Notes under the pieces: generated by a model | What the model was told of the DNA's origin: nothing | Databases searched by the model: none | Seen by the model: only the letters and a program-made list of their open reading frames with translations | Translations under genes and position numbers: made by a program | Shown: positions 32,949 through 44,416 of the stretch, piece by piece | How positions within the stretch are numbered: the stretch's first letter is position 1 | Layout of the letters: each line of letters begins with the position of its first letter | NCBI RefSeq assembly: GCF_001513965.1 | Contig: NZ_KQ948023.1 | Coordinates: 248,001-312,000 of the forward strand | DNA length: 64,000 nucleotides | From: Streptomyces cellostaticus | GTDB lineage: Bacteria > Actinomycetota > Actinomycetes > Streptomycetales > Streptomycetaceae | Direction: 5' to 3'

Positions 32949-33563
32949 CTATACCCAACCTCGCTCCCGTGCGAGACGTACTGCCGCATGACGATTCTCC
33001 GCACCGAGCTTTGTGACGGCCGAGGAGAGGTAGTTCCGCACGGTCCCCGGCGACAGCGCGGCCCGCTCGGCGATCTCCGCGACCGGGGCCCCGTCGGCGG
33101 CCAGCTCCAGCACCTCGGCCTCCCGTGCGGTCAGCGGGGAGTCCCCGGCGGAGATCGCATCGGCGGCCAACTCCGGGTCGACGTACCGGTTTCCCCCGTG
33201 CACGGTCCGGATGATCTCGGCGAGCCGCTGTGCGCTGACCGTCTTCGGGACGAACCCGCGCACACCGGCCGCGAGCGCCCGCTTCAGGTGCCCGGGCCGT
33301 CCGTGACCGGTGACGATCAGTACCCGGCAGCCGGGCAGTTCGGTGCGCAGGGATGTGGCGACCTTCACACCGTCGGCGCCCGGCATCTGGAGATCGAGCA
33401 CGGCCACATCGGGTTCGTGCGCCCGCGCCATCGCCAGCGCCTCGGGCCCGCTCGCGGCCTGAGCGACGACCAGCAGGTCGTCCTCCAGGGAGAGCAGGGC
33501 GGCCAGCGCGCCCCGGATCAGATGCTCGTCGTCGGCGAGCAACAGCCGTACCGGGTTGCTCAT
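32949..33563 (-). CDS. NarL/LuxR-type response regulator
   Basis: 204 residues. Receiver domain with the acidic pair Asp11/Asp12, phospho-acceptor Asp57 (VAVLDLQMPG), Thr in IVTG and Lys in VPKTV; then a LuxR-type HTH (LTAREAEVLELAADGAPVAE and SPGTVRNYLSSAVTKLG). Its ATG overlaps the kinase stop by 4 nt. Likely regulates the ABC exporter in the same operon. Confidence 0.93.
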   Translation of the reverse strand: MSNPVRLLLADDEHLIRGALAALLSLEDDLLVVAQAASGPEALAMARAHEPDVAVLDLQMPGADGVKVATSLRTELPGCRVLIVTGHGRPGHLKRALAAGVRGFVPKTVSAQRLAEIIRTVHGGNRYVDPELAADAISAGDSPLTAREAEVLELAADGAPVAEIAERAALSPGTVRNYLSSAVTKLGAENRHAAVRLARERGWV

Positions 33564-34804
33564 GAGGTGACTTCGCCCACTTTCTGCCTCAAGGGCACCT
33601 CAGCCACCAGCCGGAACCGGTCCTTGCCGACGAGCCCCGCCTCCAGCGTCCCGTCCACGGCGGCCAGCCGTTCGCGCAACCCGGGGAGCCCGGAACCCCC
33701 ACCCCCGTGAGGGGTTCCGGCCACCCCGTCGTTCTCCACCGTCAGCACCACAGACCCCTCCTGCACCCGCAGCCCCACGGAACAGCGGCCGGCTTCCCCG
33801 TGCCGCAGCACGTTGGTGGTCGCCTCGCGCACCACCCAGCCGAGCGCGGACTGCACCTCGGCGGGCAGCCCCGCGGCCTCCGCGCGGACCTCGCAGTCGA
33901 TCCCGGCCGCCGCCAGCACGCCCTGCGCACCGGCGAGTTCGGTGCCGAGGTCGGCCGCCCGGTAGCCGCGTACGACCTCCCGCACCTCCCGCTGCGACTC
34001 CTGGGCGATGCGCTGCACCTCGATCATCTGCTCCACGGCCTCCGGCCGCCCCCGCCGGGCCAGTTGCACGGCCAGCTCGCTCTTCAGGGAGATCACGGAC
34101 AGGTTCCGCCCCAGCACGTCGTGCAGATCCCGCCCGAACCGCAGCCGCTCCTCGGCGACGGCGAGCCGGGCCTCGATCTCCCGGGCGCGTTCCGCCTCCC
34201 AGACCACGGACAAGGTCCAGCCGCCGGTGCGGGCGGCCAGCACGGAGAAGCTGGTGGAGAAGGCGATCACCACGCCCGTGGCGACGATGCCGAGACCGCT
34301 GGGGCGCGCGATCGAGAAGGCGGCCGTGATCAGCGCCCCGAGGGCCGCGCTCCGGCGCAGGAACACCTTGACCGGCACGGTGAACGCGTACGGCAGCCCG
34401 AACGGCACGAGCACCGCTCCGATCGTGAGCCGGATGGTGACCGGATCGCTCCCGCCGGCCGTGGCGAGCGCCACGATCAGCGCGAGCGCCAGGCCGAGCA
34501 GGACGGCAGGAGCGCGCAGGGCGCGTGACGGCAGTTCGGTGCGCCCGAGGTAGTGGTCGACCGAGGGCCGCAGCACCCGGTGTGCGGCCACGCACTGCAG
34601 CAGGTCGACGGCGACCAGCAGCCAGCCGAGTGCCAGCGGCACGGGCCGCCGGTCGGCTCCGCCCGCGAGCGGCAGCATCAGCCAGAAGAGCGGGAACGTC
34701 CAGAGGGTGGAGTACCAGGTGACCATGGACTGCAGCTCGACCCGTTCGGCCTTGCTGCGGTCCCGCCAGTACCGCTGGTGCCACTGCCGTATCAGCCTCA
34801 GCAT
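33560..34804 (-). CDS. DesK/LiaS-type sensor histidine kinase
   Basis: 414 residues. About six hydrophobic segments occupy ~30-195. A HisKA_3 dimerisation helix carries the phospho-acceptor His228 in FGRDLHDVLGRNLS, followed by a HATPase_c domain with the N box (VVREATTNVLRHG) and a Gly-rich G2 region (GGGGSGLPGLRERL). The sensor part is mainly membrane-embedded, suggesting perception of an envelope or membrane signal. It lies between the regulator and the ABC genes, all on the minus strand. Confidence 0.92.
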   Translation of the reverse strand: MLRLIRQWHQRYWRDRSKAERVELQSMVTWYSTLWTFPLFWLMLPLAGGADRRPVPLALGWLLVAVDLLQCVAAHRVLRPSVDHYLGRTELPSRALRAPAVLLGLALALIVALATAGGSDPVTIRLTIGAVLVPFGLPYAFTVPVKVFLRRSAALGALITAAFSIARPSGLGIVATGVVIAFSTSFSVLAARTGGWTLSVVWEAERAREIEARLAVAEERLRFGRDLHDVLGRNLSVISLKSELAVQLARRGRPEAVEQMIEVQRIAQESQREVREVVRGYRAADLGTELAGAQGVLAAAGIDCEVRAEAAGLPAEVQSALGWVVREATTNVLRHGEAGRCSVGLRVQEGSVVLTVENDGVAGTPHGGGGSGLPGLRERLAAVDGTLEAGLVGKDRFRLVAEVPLRQKVGEVTS

Positions 34805-34837
34805 GCTGCACGCTCCCCCGTACCTCGGCCCCGTGTC

Positions 34838-35617
34838 TCAGCGCCGTGGCTCCCACCGGAACCACCGCCGTACAGCAAACACCGCCACGACGATCCAGGC
34901 CAGCGCGGTCGCCGTCGTGCCCAGCGCCTCGTAGGCGCTCATCTGGCCGGACCAGCCCGCGCGGACGAGCCGGATCGCGGGGGAGAGCGGGAGGAGTTCG
35001 CAGACGGAGGCGAGTGTGTGGGGCATGACCTCGGTGGGGATCATGATGCCGGAGCCGGCCATCGAGACGAACACCAGCGGCAGCGCGGTCACCTGCGCAC
35101 TCTCGGTGGTCCGGGTGAAGGCCGCGGTGAGCGCGGCGAGCGCCGCGCTCAGGACGAGCCCCGCCGCCACCCCCAGCACGGTCAGATACGGCGCCTTCGG
35201 CGCGCCGGTGTGCAGCAGCACCGCGCAGCCCACGCACAGCAGCAGGGCCTGGACGAGGCCCAGACCGGCCGCGGGCAGGGCCGTGCCGGTGAGGATCTCG
35301 GCGTCGGAGAGTTCGCCGGTGCGCAGCCGCTTGAGGACGAGCTCCTCGCGGCGGGCGACGTAGGCGTTGACCAGCGAGGTGTAGACGGCGAAGAGGAAGG
35401 CGAAGCCGACCGCGGCCGTCATCATCGCCGCGCCGACGCTCAGCCCCTCCTTCTTCAGGTCCACGCGGTCGAAGGCCGGCCCCACGCTGAACGGCAGGAT
35501 GAGCGGCACCGTCACCGCGGTGAAGACGACACCGCGGTTGCGGCCGAGGAGGGCGAGTTCGGCGCGGGCCAGCGCGCGAAGCCGCCGACCCGCCGGTGCC
35601 CAGGCGAGAGTGCTCAT
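34838..35617 (-). CDS. ABC-2-type transporter permease
   Basis: 259 residues with about six transmembrane segments and the ABC-2 layout (LVNAYVARREELVLKRLRTG cytoplasmic loop; FVSMAGSGIMIPTEVMP near the fifth segment; LPLSPAIRLVRAGW). With the ATPase upstream it forms an exporter, often of antibiotics or lipids in operons with DesK-type kinases. The ATG overlaps the ATPase stop as ATGA. Confidence 0.92.
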   Translation of the reverse strand: MSTLAWAPAGRRLRALARAELALLGRNRGVVFTAVTVPLILPFSVGPAFDRVDLKKEGLSVGAAMMTAAVGFAFLFAVYTSLVNAYVARREELVLKRLRTGELSDAEILTGTALPAAGLGLVQALLLCVGCAVLLHTGAPKAPYLTVLGVAAGLVLSAALAALTAAFTRTTESAQVTALPLVFVSMAGSGIMIPTEVMPHTLASVCELLPLSPAIRLVRAGWSGQMSAYEALGTTATALAWIVVAVFAVRRWFRWEPRR

Positions 35618-36552
35618 GCCCTGACCTCCTGCTCCCGTGCGATCCCCAGGAACGCCTCCTCCAGTGAGGCCGAGCGCACCTCGAGGCGGCGCAGCTCGAC
35701 CCCGCTCCGCTCGGCCCAGGCCAGCACCCCGGCGGCGGTCCGCTGGAGTTCCCGGGTGCGCAGCCGTACGAGCCTGCCGTCGCTCTCGTGCCCGCAGACG
35801 CCGAGGTCGGCCAGGGGCGGCAGGTCGCCGAGGAAGTAGCCGCCGGGCAGTTCGAAGGACATCCGGGAGGGCCGGCCCGCGGTGACCTCGGCCGGGGTTC
35901 CGGAGACGGCGATGCGTCCCTCGTGCAGGATGGCGAGCCGGTCGGCGAGGCCTTCCGCCTCCTCCAGGTAGTGCGTGGTGAGCAGCACGGTGGTGCCTGC
36001 GTCCCGCAGGCGGCGCACCAACTCCCAGGTGTCCCGGCGGCCTTCGGCATCCAGTCCGGTCGTCGGCTCGTCGAGGAAGAGCACCTCGGGATCGCCGAGC
36101 AGCGCGAGCGCCAGGTCCAGGCGCCGTCGCTCACCCCCGGAGAGCTGCTTGACCCGTACGTCGGTCTTCCCGGCGAGTCCGACCAGCTCCAGCACCTCGG
36201 ATTCCGGCCGGGCCCCGCTGGTGCAGCCCGCCCACAGCCGGGCGGTCTCGGCGACGGTCAGGTCGGAAGGGAAGCCGCCTTCCTGGAGCATCACTCCGGT
36301 GCGGGGGCGTACGGCGGCCCGCTCCCGGAAGGGGTCGTGGCCGAGGACGCGGACGTGGCCCCCGGCCGGTGCCGCGAGCCCTTCCAGCAGCTCGACCGTC
36401 GACGTCTTGCCCGCGCCGTTGGTGCCCAGCAGCGCGAAGACCTCCCCGCGCGCCACGGAGAAGGTGATTCCGCGTACGGCTTCGAACCCGCCCCCGTAGA
36501 CACGACTGAGGTCTGTGACCTCGATCACGCGCTCGTGTTCGTCGTTGTTCAT
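35614..36552 (-). CDS. ABC transporter ATP-binding protein
   Basis: 312 residues. Walker A GTNGAGKT at 43-50, signature LSGGE at 137-141, Walker B VLFLDE with Glu162, and an H-loop His in LLTTHYLEEAEGLAD. The C-terminal ~90 residues are the DrrA-like extension of drug/lipid exporters. First gene of the four-gene ATPase - permease - kinase - regulator unit. Confidence 0.94.
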   Translation of the reverse strand: MNNDEHERVIEVTDLSRVYGGGFEAVRGITFSVARGEVFALLGTNGAGKTSTVELLEGLAAPAGGHVRVLGHDPFRERAAVRPRTGVMLQEGGFPSDLTVAETARLWAGCTSGARPESEVLELVGLAGKTDVRVKQLSGGERRRLDLALALLGDPEVLFLDEPTTGLDAEGRRDTWELVRRLRDAGTTVLLTTHYLEEAEGLADRLAILHEGRIAVSGTPAEVTAGRPSRMSFELPGGYFLGDLPPLADLGVCGHESDGRLVRLRTRELQRTAAGVLAWAERSGVELRRLEVRSASLEEAFLGIAREQEVRA

Positions 36553-36644
36553 GACTTCAGCGTCCCGGCGGGCCGGGAGGATCAGCAGTGCGCGGTGTCA
36601 TCACTCGGCATGACAAATGTCAGAGACGTCGAGGGCGCACGAAA

Positions 36645-36671
36645 AGACCCCGGTCCAAAGGACCGGGGTCT
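36645..36671 (-). terminator. Terminator of tRNA-Gly(GCC) copy 2
   Basis: AGACCCCGGTC-CAAAG-GACCGGGGTCT, a perfect 11-bp stem 8 bp past the tRNA 3' end, with T-rich flank on the minus strand. Confidence 0.82.
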
Positions 36672-36679
36672 CATTCCCG

Positions 36680-36752
36680 AGCGGACGACGAGGCTCGAAC
36701 TCGCGACCTCAACCTTGGCAAGGTTGCGCTCTACCAACTGAGCTACGTCCGC
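36680..36752 (-). tRNA. tRNA-Gly (anticodon GCC), copy 2
   Basis: Base-for-base identical to 32853-32925 over the 73-nt tRNA and for a few bases on either side. Reads GGC/GGU, heavily used in this genome type. Confidence 0.95.
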
Positions 36753-36831
36753 ACTGCTCCCGACCGGCTCCCACCGATCGGTGCGAGCACCAGCCTACCT
36801 GATCCACAAGAGTGGTCGTGACCGATGCCAG

Positions 36832-36903
36832 AGCGGGTGACAGGAATTGCACACTGCGCCTTCCCCCTGGAAGGGGGATGTTCTGCTACTGAACTACACC
36901 CGC
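36832..36903 (-). tRNA. tRNA-Gly (anticodon UCC)
   Basis: 72 nt, acceptor GCGGGTG/CACCCGC, discriminator T, anticodon TCC within the C-rich/G-rich stem CCCCC/GGGGG, T-loop TGCAATTCC. Reads GGA/GGG. It is transcribed in the direction of the GCC copy 80 bp away. Confidence 0.93.
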
Positions 36904-37011
36904 ATGGTCCGTGGGATCCGGCCTTTCGGCCTCGCCCCTCGGCGTGTCCCAGACATTAGCTGATCAGCAGGGGGGTTGCGCAAGTCGGCTCCCCCCAGGC
37001 CAAGTGAACGG

Positions 37012-37042
37012 CTCCCAGGGTCCGCTGACGGACCCTGGGGAG
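37012..37042 (-). terminator. Terminator downstream of lsrL
   Basis: CTCCCAGGGTCCG-CTGA-CGGACCCTGGGGAG, a 13-bp stem with one bulge-like mismatch, 16 bp after the lsrL stop. Confidence 0.8.
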
Positions 37043-37058
37043 CTGCCCCTTCGCGGGC

Positions 37059-37376
37059 TCACTGGGCGGCGCTGAACGCCTCGTAGACCCTCTTCGGGAT
37101 GCGTCCGCGCGCGGGCACGTCCATCTTGTTCGCCTGGGCCCAGGCGCGGACGGCCGCCGGGTCGGGAGCGACCTCCGTCTGCTTGTACGCCTTGCCGGAC
37201 CGCGATCGCTTGCGGCCGGCCTCCACGTAGGGCGCGAGCGCCTTGCGCAGTTTCTTGGCGTTGGTTTCGTTCAGGTCGATCTCGTACGACTTGCCGTCGA
37301 GTCCGAAGGCGATCGTTTCCGCCGCTTCCGAGCCGTCGATGTCGTCAAAGAGAGTGACCACGACCTTTTGCGCCAC
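37059..37376 (-). CDS. lsrL: Lsr2-family nucleoid-associated protein (LsrL paralogue)
   Basis: 105 residues. N-terminal beta-hairpin dimerisation domain (KVVVTLFDDIDGSEAAETIA, GKSYEIDLNE) and C-terminal DNA-binding domain with the AT-hook-like ARGRIP that inserts into AT-rich minor grooves. Lsr2 proteins silence horizontally acquired AT-rich DNA. S. coelicolor has two paralogues; the one directly beside purS is, from memory, lsrL, so I use that symbol. GTG at 37376 follows AAGGGA by 9 nt. Divergent from purS across a 311-bp, comparatively AT-rich gap containing a 9-bp-arm inverted repeat. Confidence 0.9.
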   Translation of the reverse strand: MAQKVVVTLFDDIDGSEAAETIAFGLDGKSYEIDLNETNAKKLRKALAPYVEAGRKRSRSGKAYKQTEVAPDPAAVRAWAQANKMDVPARGRIPKRVYEAFSAAQ

Positions 37377-37687
37377 GAATATCGGTCCCTTCGTGCGGCA
37401 CGTCGATACAGCTCATCGGCGATGACGTGCCGAGTATCGGCTATTGCCAATTCATTTGTACAGTGCCCGGCAATGCAAAGTGAAGCCCGACTAAATCCGT
37501 CCGCGTGTCCCCGCGCAATAGATGTCGTGGGCGGACCTGTGGAACTTTCCCAGAACTTTTCGTGAGGGTGCCTTCCTGTCACCCGATCGTGATGCGCCTC
37601 ACGTAGTTTCCTACAACTCTACTCGCGTAGAAATTTTGTGCGGGTAGTCTGAAGGAACCTGCTCAGCACCACACACCGGGAGTGCCA

Positions 37688-37951
37688 GTGGCACGCGTCG
37701 TAGTCGACGTCATGCTCAAGCCGGAGATCCTCGACCCCCAGGGCCAGGCGGTCCAGCGTGCGCTGCCGCGCCTGGGATTCGAAGGGATCTCGGACGTACG
37801 TCAGGGAAAGCGATTCGAACTGGAAGTTGACGGCCCGGTCGACGAGGCCGCGCTCGCCCGCATCCACGATCTTGCGGAATCCTTCCTCGCCAACACCGTG
37901 ATCGAGGACTTCACCGTCAAGGTGGAAGAAGTGGCGGAGGCGGCCAAGTGA
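37688..37951 (+). CDS. purS: Phosphoribosylformylglycinamidine synthase subunit PurS
   Basis: 87 residues, the small structural subunit that bridges PurQ and PurL. ARVVVDVMLKPEILDPQGQA and the IEDFTVKVEE end are typical. GTG at 37688 is 5 nt after GGGAG and is preferred over the GTG at 37682. First gene of purSQL; its stop overlaps the purQ start by 4 nt. Confidence 0.95.
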   Translation: MARVVVDVMLKPEILDPQGQAVQRALPRLGFEGISDVRQGKRFELEVDGPVDEAALARIHDLAESFLANTVIEDFTVKVEEVAEAAK

Positions 37952-38624
37952 CCGCTCGTATTGGCGTCGTCACTTTCCCGGGAAGCCTTGACGACCGGGA
38001 CACCCAGCGGGCGATCCGCCTCGCGGGCGCCGAACCGGTCGCTCTCTGGCACAAGGACAAGGACCTCAAGCAGGTCGACGCCGTGGTGCTGCCCGGCGGT
38101 TTCTCCTACGGCGACTATCTGCGCGCCGGTGCGATCTCCCGGTTCTCGCCGGTGATGGAGTCCGTCATCGAGCAGGCGAAGGCCGGTCTGCCGGTCCTCG
38201 GTATCTGCAACGGCTTCCAGGTCCTCACCGAGGCGCACCTCCTCCCGGGCGCGATGCTCGGCAACGACCACCTCCACTTCATCTGCCGCGACCAGAAGCT
38301 GCGGGTGGAGAACGCGGGCACGGCCTGGACCGGCGACTACCGCCAGGGCCAGGAGATCCACATCCCGCTGAAGAACATGGACGGCCGGTACGTCGCCGAC
38401 GCGTACACGCTCGACAAGCTGGAGGCCGAGGGCCGGGTGGTCTTCCGGTACCTGGACTTCAACCCCAACGGCTCGCAGCGGGACATCGCCGGCATCACCA
38501 ACGAGGCCGGGAACGTCGTCGGACTCATGCCGCACCCCGAGCACGCCGTCGAGCCGCTGATCGGTACGGGCCGTACCGACGGCCTCCCGTTCTTCACCTC
38601 GATCCTCAAGAAGCTGGTCAACGC

Positions 38625-38628
<4 letters not shown>
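37948..38628 (+). CDS. purQ: Phosphoribosylformylglycinamidine synthase subunit PurQ
   Basis: 226 residues of class I glutamine amidotransferase that delivers ammonia to PurL. The nucleophile Cys sits in LGICNGFQVL, with His and Glu in MPHPEHAVE near the end. GTG start overlaps the purS stop, and its stop overlaps the purL ATG (ATGA), so the three subunits are translationally coupled in stoichiometric order. Confidence 0.96.
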
Positions 38629-40883
<2,255 letters not shown>

Positions 40884-40907
40884 TGCCGTGCCTGCCCTGT
40901 GCGGGTG

Positions 40908-40943
40908 GGGGCCCCGTCCGGATTCCGTTCCGGGCGGGGCCCC
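40908..40943. terminator. Bidirectional terminator after purL
   Basis: Left arm GGGGCCCCGTCCGG pairs with right arm CCGGGCGGGGCCCC (one T-G pair) over an 8-nt loop. It separates convergent purL and the DUF4185 gene. Confidence 0.83.
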
Positions 40944-40956
40944 GCGCGTTCGGGGC

Positions 40957-42120
40957 CTACGGGTTGATGCCGTCGAACTGGCGTACCCCGTAGTAGTCCC
41001 GCCCGCTCCACTGCGACACCATCAGCGTCAGGGCCGTCGCGCTCGCGCTGCCGGGGTGGATGTAGCCGCCGTAGAGGTTCGGCACCTCGAGGGCGGTGAT
41101 CTGCGGGACGGGCATGCTCCACGGGGCGTCCGGGCGCGGGGCGGTGCGGGTGACGATCGCACCGAGGACCACGTCGAAGTAGCTCATGCAGTACGTGGCA
41201 CCGATCCGCTTGACGGAGAACTCGCCGGTGTTGTTGCCGGAGAGGATGACCGACGGGGGTGTCTCCGAGGTGGTCCACTGCCAGGAACCATCGACGTAGG
41301 CCCAGTTCTGCTGGGCCCCGAAGTTGCCGGCGCGGAAGTCGTCGGGCTGGATCCGGAATAGCTGGACGGCGCCGCCGTCGGCCGAGTTCCGGTGGGTGCC
41401 GTTCCAGCGCTTGGAGAAGATGTACAGCCAGCCGTCCGGGTCGATGCCCGCGAACGACCACATGCCGTACATCGACTGGTTGACGCCCCGGTGGTCGCCG
41501 TCCCAGTGGTAGTCGTAGTCGGTCCAGGTCACGCCGTAGTCGTCGGAGTAGGCCACACCCGACATCAGCGAGCCGTCGTGACCGTCCTCCCACGGCGGGT
41601 CGCCCTCGACGCCCCAGGTGTACACGGACGTGTACTGGAGGTAGGTGCGGCCGCCGAACTCGATGCAGTCGTTGGGGATCCGGCTGATCTCGAAGCCGTA
41701 GCCGTTGTCCGCCCGGGACGTGTAGTCGAACAGCTTGCCCGCCTGGCCTCCGGTCGGCAGCGCCCAGGTGAACGAGATCGGTGCGGCGCCGGAGGAGTCG
41801 AAGGTGTCCTGGGCCAGCATCACCGGGGACCCGATGTAGTCGCCCGTCTGGTGGATGCCCGTCCACGCGTCGCCGAAGACGTAGCCCCAGGTGTTGTCGT
41901 GCTCCCGGTGGTACGGGATGCAGAGGTCGCCGGAGCCCAGGCCCTGCCGGCTCGCGGAGTCGCCGGGCTGGTCGCACAGCGGGGTACCGCGCTGGGCGGC
42001 GAGCGCGGGAGCGGCGCCGAGGGCCAGGCCGGCGCCGGCCAGGGTCATGCCGAGGCCGGCCTTGAGGACCGATCGGCGGTTCGGCCGTAAGTGGCCTGAG
42101 ATACGGGAGGGGTGTGTCAT
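40957..42120 (-). CDS. Tat-exported DUF4185 protein
   Basis: 387 residues. The N-terminus NRRSVLKAGLGMTLAGAG is a twin-arginine signal with an ALA cleavage site. The mature part is a DUF4185 beta-propeller-like domain (GYVFGDAWTG, SPVMLAQDTFDSSG, YNGTH-like and GGYIHPGSA motifs). Members resemble family-43-type carbohydrate-active propellers, but no enzyme activity is established. ATG at 42120 follows GGTGAG by 4 nt. Confidence 0.82.
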   Translation of the reverse strand: MTHPSRISGHLRPNRRSVLKAGLGMTLAGAGLALGAAPALAAQRGTPLCDQPGDSASRQGLGSGDLCIPYHREHDNTWGYVFGDAWTGIHQTGDYIGSPVMLAQDTFDSSGAAPISFTWALPTGGQAGKLFDYTSRADNGYGFEISRIPNDCIEFGGRTYLQYTSVYTWGVEGDPPWEDGHDGSLMSGVAYSDDYGVTWTDYDYHWDGDHRGVNQSMYGMWSFAGIDPDGWLYIFSKRWNGTHRNSADGGAVQLFRIQPDDFRAGNFGAQQNWAYVDGSWQWTTSETPPSVILSGNNTGEFSVKRIGATYCMSYFDVVLGAIVTRTAPRPDAPWSMPVPQITALEVPNLYGGYIHPGSASATALTLMVSQWSGRDYYGVRQFDGINP

Positions 42121-42204
42121 GCGGCTCACCATAACCACGTCCAGAACCTGTTTCTAGAATCTTTTTCTAGAAATGGGGGGTCTCCGTCGTTTCTTCACCG
42201 AGGC

Positions 42205-43671
42205 TCACACCGCCACCGTCTCCCGTGCGGGCTCCGTCTCCCGCACCGGGCCGCCCTTCGGCAGGCGCAGCGCCAGCAGCAGGCACAGCAGCATCACACC
42301 GGCCCCGCACAGGAACACCGTGTCCAGCGCGGAGACGTACGCCGTCACGCCCTGCGCGTGCGCGGCGCCCCGCAGTGCCGCGAGGGAGCCGACGTCGCCG
42401 GGGCCGTCGTACAGGCGGTTGATCAGGGTGCCGAAGAGGGCGGCGCCGAGGGCCGTGCCGAGGGTCTGGAAGAAGCGGGCGGCCGTGGTGGCGACGCCGA
42501 GCTGATGGCGGGGCGCCGCCTGCTGCACCAGCTGGATCAGCTGGCCGAGGAGCTGGCCGAGGGCGATGCCGACGAGCAGCAGGACGGCACGCAGCTGCCA
42601 CAGCGAGGTGTGGGTGCCGGTGGTGGCCAGGAGCAGGAAGGCCACCGTGCCCGTGCAGGCGCCGCTGATCGTGAACGTCCGCTCGGACCAGCCGCGTTCG
42701 GCGAGCCGGCCGGTGACGAGGCCGACCGCCATGATGCCGGCCGCCATCGGGATGAGGAACAGCCCGGCGGAGGAGCTGGCGATGCCGCGGGCGACCTGGA
42801 GGTAGACCAGGACGTAGTACATCGCGCCGGTCATGGCCGCGCCGATCAGTCCCTGGATCGCGAAGCCGAGGCGCAGCTCGGGGACGCGGAACAGCGCGGG
42901 CGGCAGGATCGGTTCGGCGGCCGTGAACTGGCGGTGCAGGAAGAGGCCGAGCGCGGCTGCCGAGGCCAGGGCCAGGCCGAGTATCTGCGGGGACGCCCAG
43001 GCGTACTGCTTGCCGCCCCACTCGGTGACCAGCAGGAGCGTGGTGGAGAAGGCGGCGGCGAGGGCCGCGCCGGGATAGTCGATCGCGTGGCGGGTGGTGT
43101 GCCGGGGGAGCTTGAGTACGACCACGGCGGCGGCCAGCGCGGCGATGCCGAGCGGCAGGTTGAGGTAGAACGCCCAGCGCCAGCTCGCGTGGTCGGCGAG
43201 GAAGCCGCCGAGCCACGGGCCGACGGCCATGCCGCCGCCCGCCACGATCCCGCCGGTGCCTGCGCCCTTGTTCTTCTTCTCCCCCGGCCCCTTCAGCTGG
43301 GCGATCACGACCATCGTGACGCTCATCAGCCCGCCCGCGCCGACGCCCTGCACGGCCCGGGAGGCGATCAGCCAGCCGAGTGACGGGGCCGCGCCGCACA
43401 GTGCCGAGCCGGCCAGGAAGGCGCCGAGAGCGCCGACGAAGACCTGCTTGGCGCCGAGCGCGTCGCACAGCCTGCCGTAGAGCGGGAGCATCGCGGCGGA
43501 GGCCAGCGAGAAGGCGCTGACCAGCCAGGGGATCGTGGCGAGGCCGTGTCTGGGATCGAGGTCCGTGACGATCGGGACGGTCGCCGCGGACACGATCTGC
43601 ATGTCCAGGACCGCCAGGACGATCGTGACGAGACAGACGAGGAGGCTGACTTTGCGCTGGGTCTCGGTCAT
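42205..43671 (-). CDS. DHA2-type MFS multidrug transporter
   Basis: 488 residues with 14 predicted transmembrane segments. Motif A-like YGRLCDALGAKQ, the first-segment AVLDMQIVSAATVPIV and the RAVQGVGAGGLMS motif C region identify a drug:H+ antiporter. ATG at 43671 follows GAGG. Divergent from a TetR regulator 96 bp away that probably represses it. Unlike the transporter at 2250-4808 it has no C-terminal extension. Confidence 0.9.
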   Translation of the reverse strand: MTETQRKVSLLVCLVTIVLAVLDMQIVSAATVPIVTDLDPRHGLATIPWLVSAFSLASAAMLPLYGRLCDALGAKQVFVGALGAFLAGSALCGAAPSLGWLIASRAVQGVGAGGLMSVTMVVIAQLKGPGEKKNKGAGTGGIVAGGGMAVGPWLGGFLADHASWRWAFYLNLPLGIAALAAAVVVLKLPRHTTRHAIDYPGAALAAAFSTTLLLVTEWGGKQYAWASPQILGLALASAAALGLFLHRQFTAAEPILPPALFRVPELRLGFAIQGLIGAAMTGAMYYVLVYLQVARGIASSSAGLFLIPMAAGIMAVGLVTGRLAERGWSERTFTISGACTGTVAFLLLATTGTHTSLWQLRAVLLLVGIALGQLLGQLIQLVQQAAPRHQLGVATTAARFFQTLGTALGAALFGTLINRLYDGPGDVGSLAALRGAAHAQGVTAYVSALDTVFLCGAGVMLLCLLLALRLPKGGPVRETEPARETVAV

Positions 43672-43767
43672 GGGCCTCACCATGCCCGGTGTTCATGTAC
43701 CGAGTCAATGTTTTAGCTCGGATGAGAATTGAGCCCAGCTTAAATTTCATCGCGGTAAGGTGTCCGC

Positions 43768-44406
43768 ATGGCTGAACCGATGGGGCTGCGCGAGCGCAAG
43801 AAGCTGCAGACGGCGACGCGGATCTACCGGGTGGCCGTCGGCCTGTTCGTGGAGCGGGGCTTCGACCACGTCTCCGTGCAGGAGATCGCCGACGCCGCCG
43901 AGGTGTCGAAGATGACCGTCTTCAACTACTTCCGTACCAAGGAGGACCTGGTCTTCCACCCCATGGAGGAGCACTTCTCCGACGCGGCCCGCGCGGTGCG
44001 GGAACGGCAGCCCGGAGAGTCCGCCGTGGCCGCCGTACGCCGGCAGTTCCTGGAGCTGGTGGAGAGCCGTGACCCCTCGGTCGGGCTGAACCCCGAGCCG
44101 CTCTCCCGGCAGGTCAGGCAACTCGTGATGGGCACCCCGGTCCTGATGGAGCGTGCCTTCCTCACGTTCCAGAAGGGCACCAGGGAACTGGCCGACCTGC
44201 TGGCCGCCGAGACGGGCGACCTGATGCTGGCCACGGTCGCCGCCGCCACCCTCAGCGCCGCCCGCAACGCCCTCGTCGAGGAGCACCACCGCCGTATCGC
44301 CGAGGGTGAAAGCGCGGACCAGGTCGCCGCCGACGCCGCCGAGCGGGCCCGGAAGGCCTTTGACCTGGTGGAAAAGGGCCTGAAGGACTACGCCGTGAAG
44401 GCATAG
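43768..44406 (+). CDS. TetR-family transcriptional regulator
   Basis: 212 residues. HTH SVQEIADAAEVSKMTVFNYF with the T-V-F-N-Y-F-x-T-K-E ending; the rest is a helical ligand domain. It is divergent from the MFS gene, the usual repressor-pump arrangement. TAAGGT is 6 nt before the ATG, so the transcript may be leaderless. Its TAG stop forms part of the next gene's -10-like TAGGCT. Confidence 0.92.
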   Translation: MAEPMGLRERKKLQTATRIYRVAVGLFVERGFDHVSVQEIADAAEVSKMTVFNYFRTKEDLVFHPMEEHFSDAARAVRERQPGESAVAAVRRQFLELVESRDPSVGLNPEPLSRQVRQLVMGTPVLMERAFLTFQKGTRELADLLAAETGDLMLATVAAATLSAARNALVEEHHRRIAEGESADQVAADAAERARKAFDLVEKGLKDYAVKA

Positions 44407-44416
44407 GCTCACCGCC

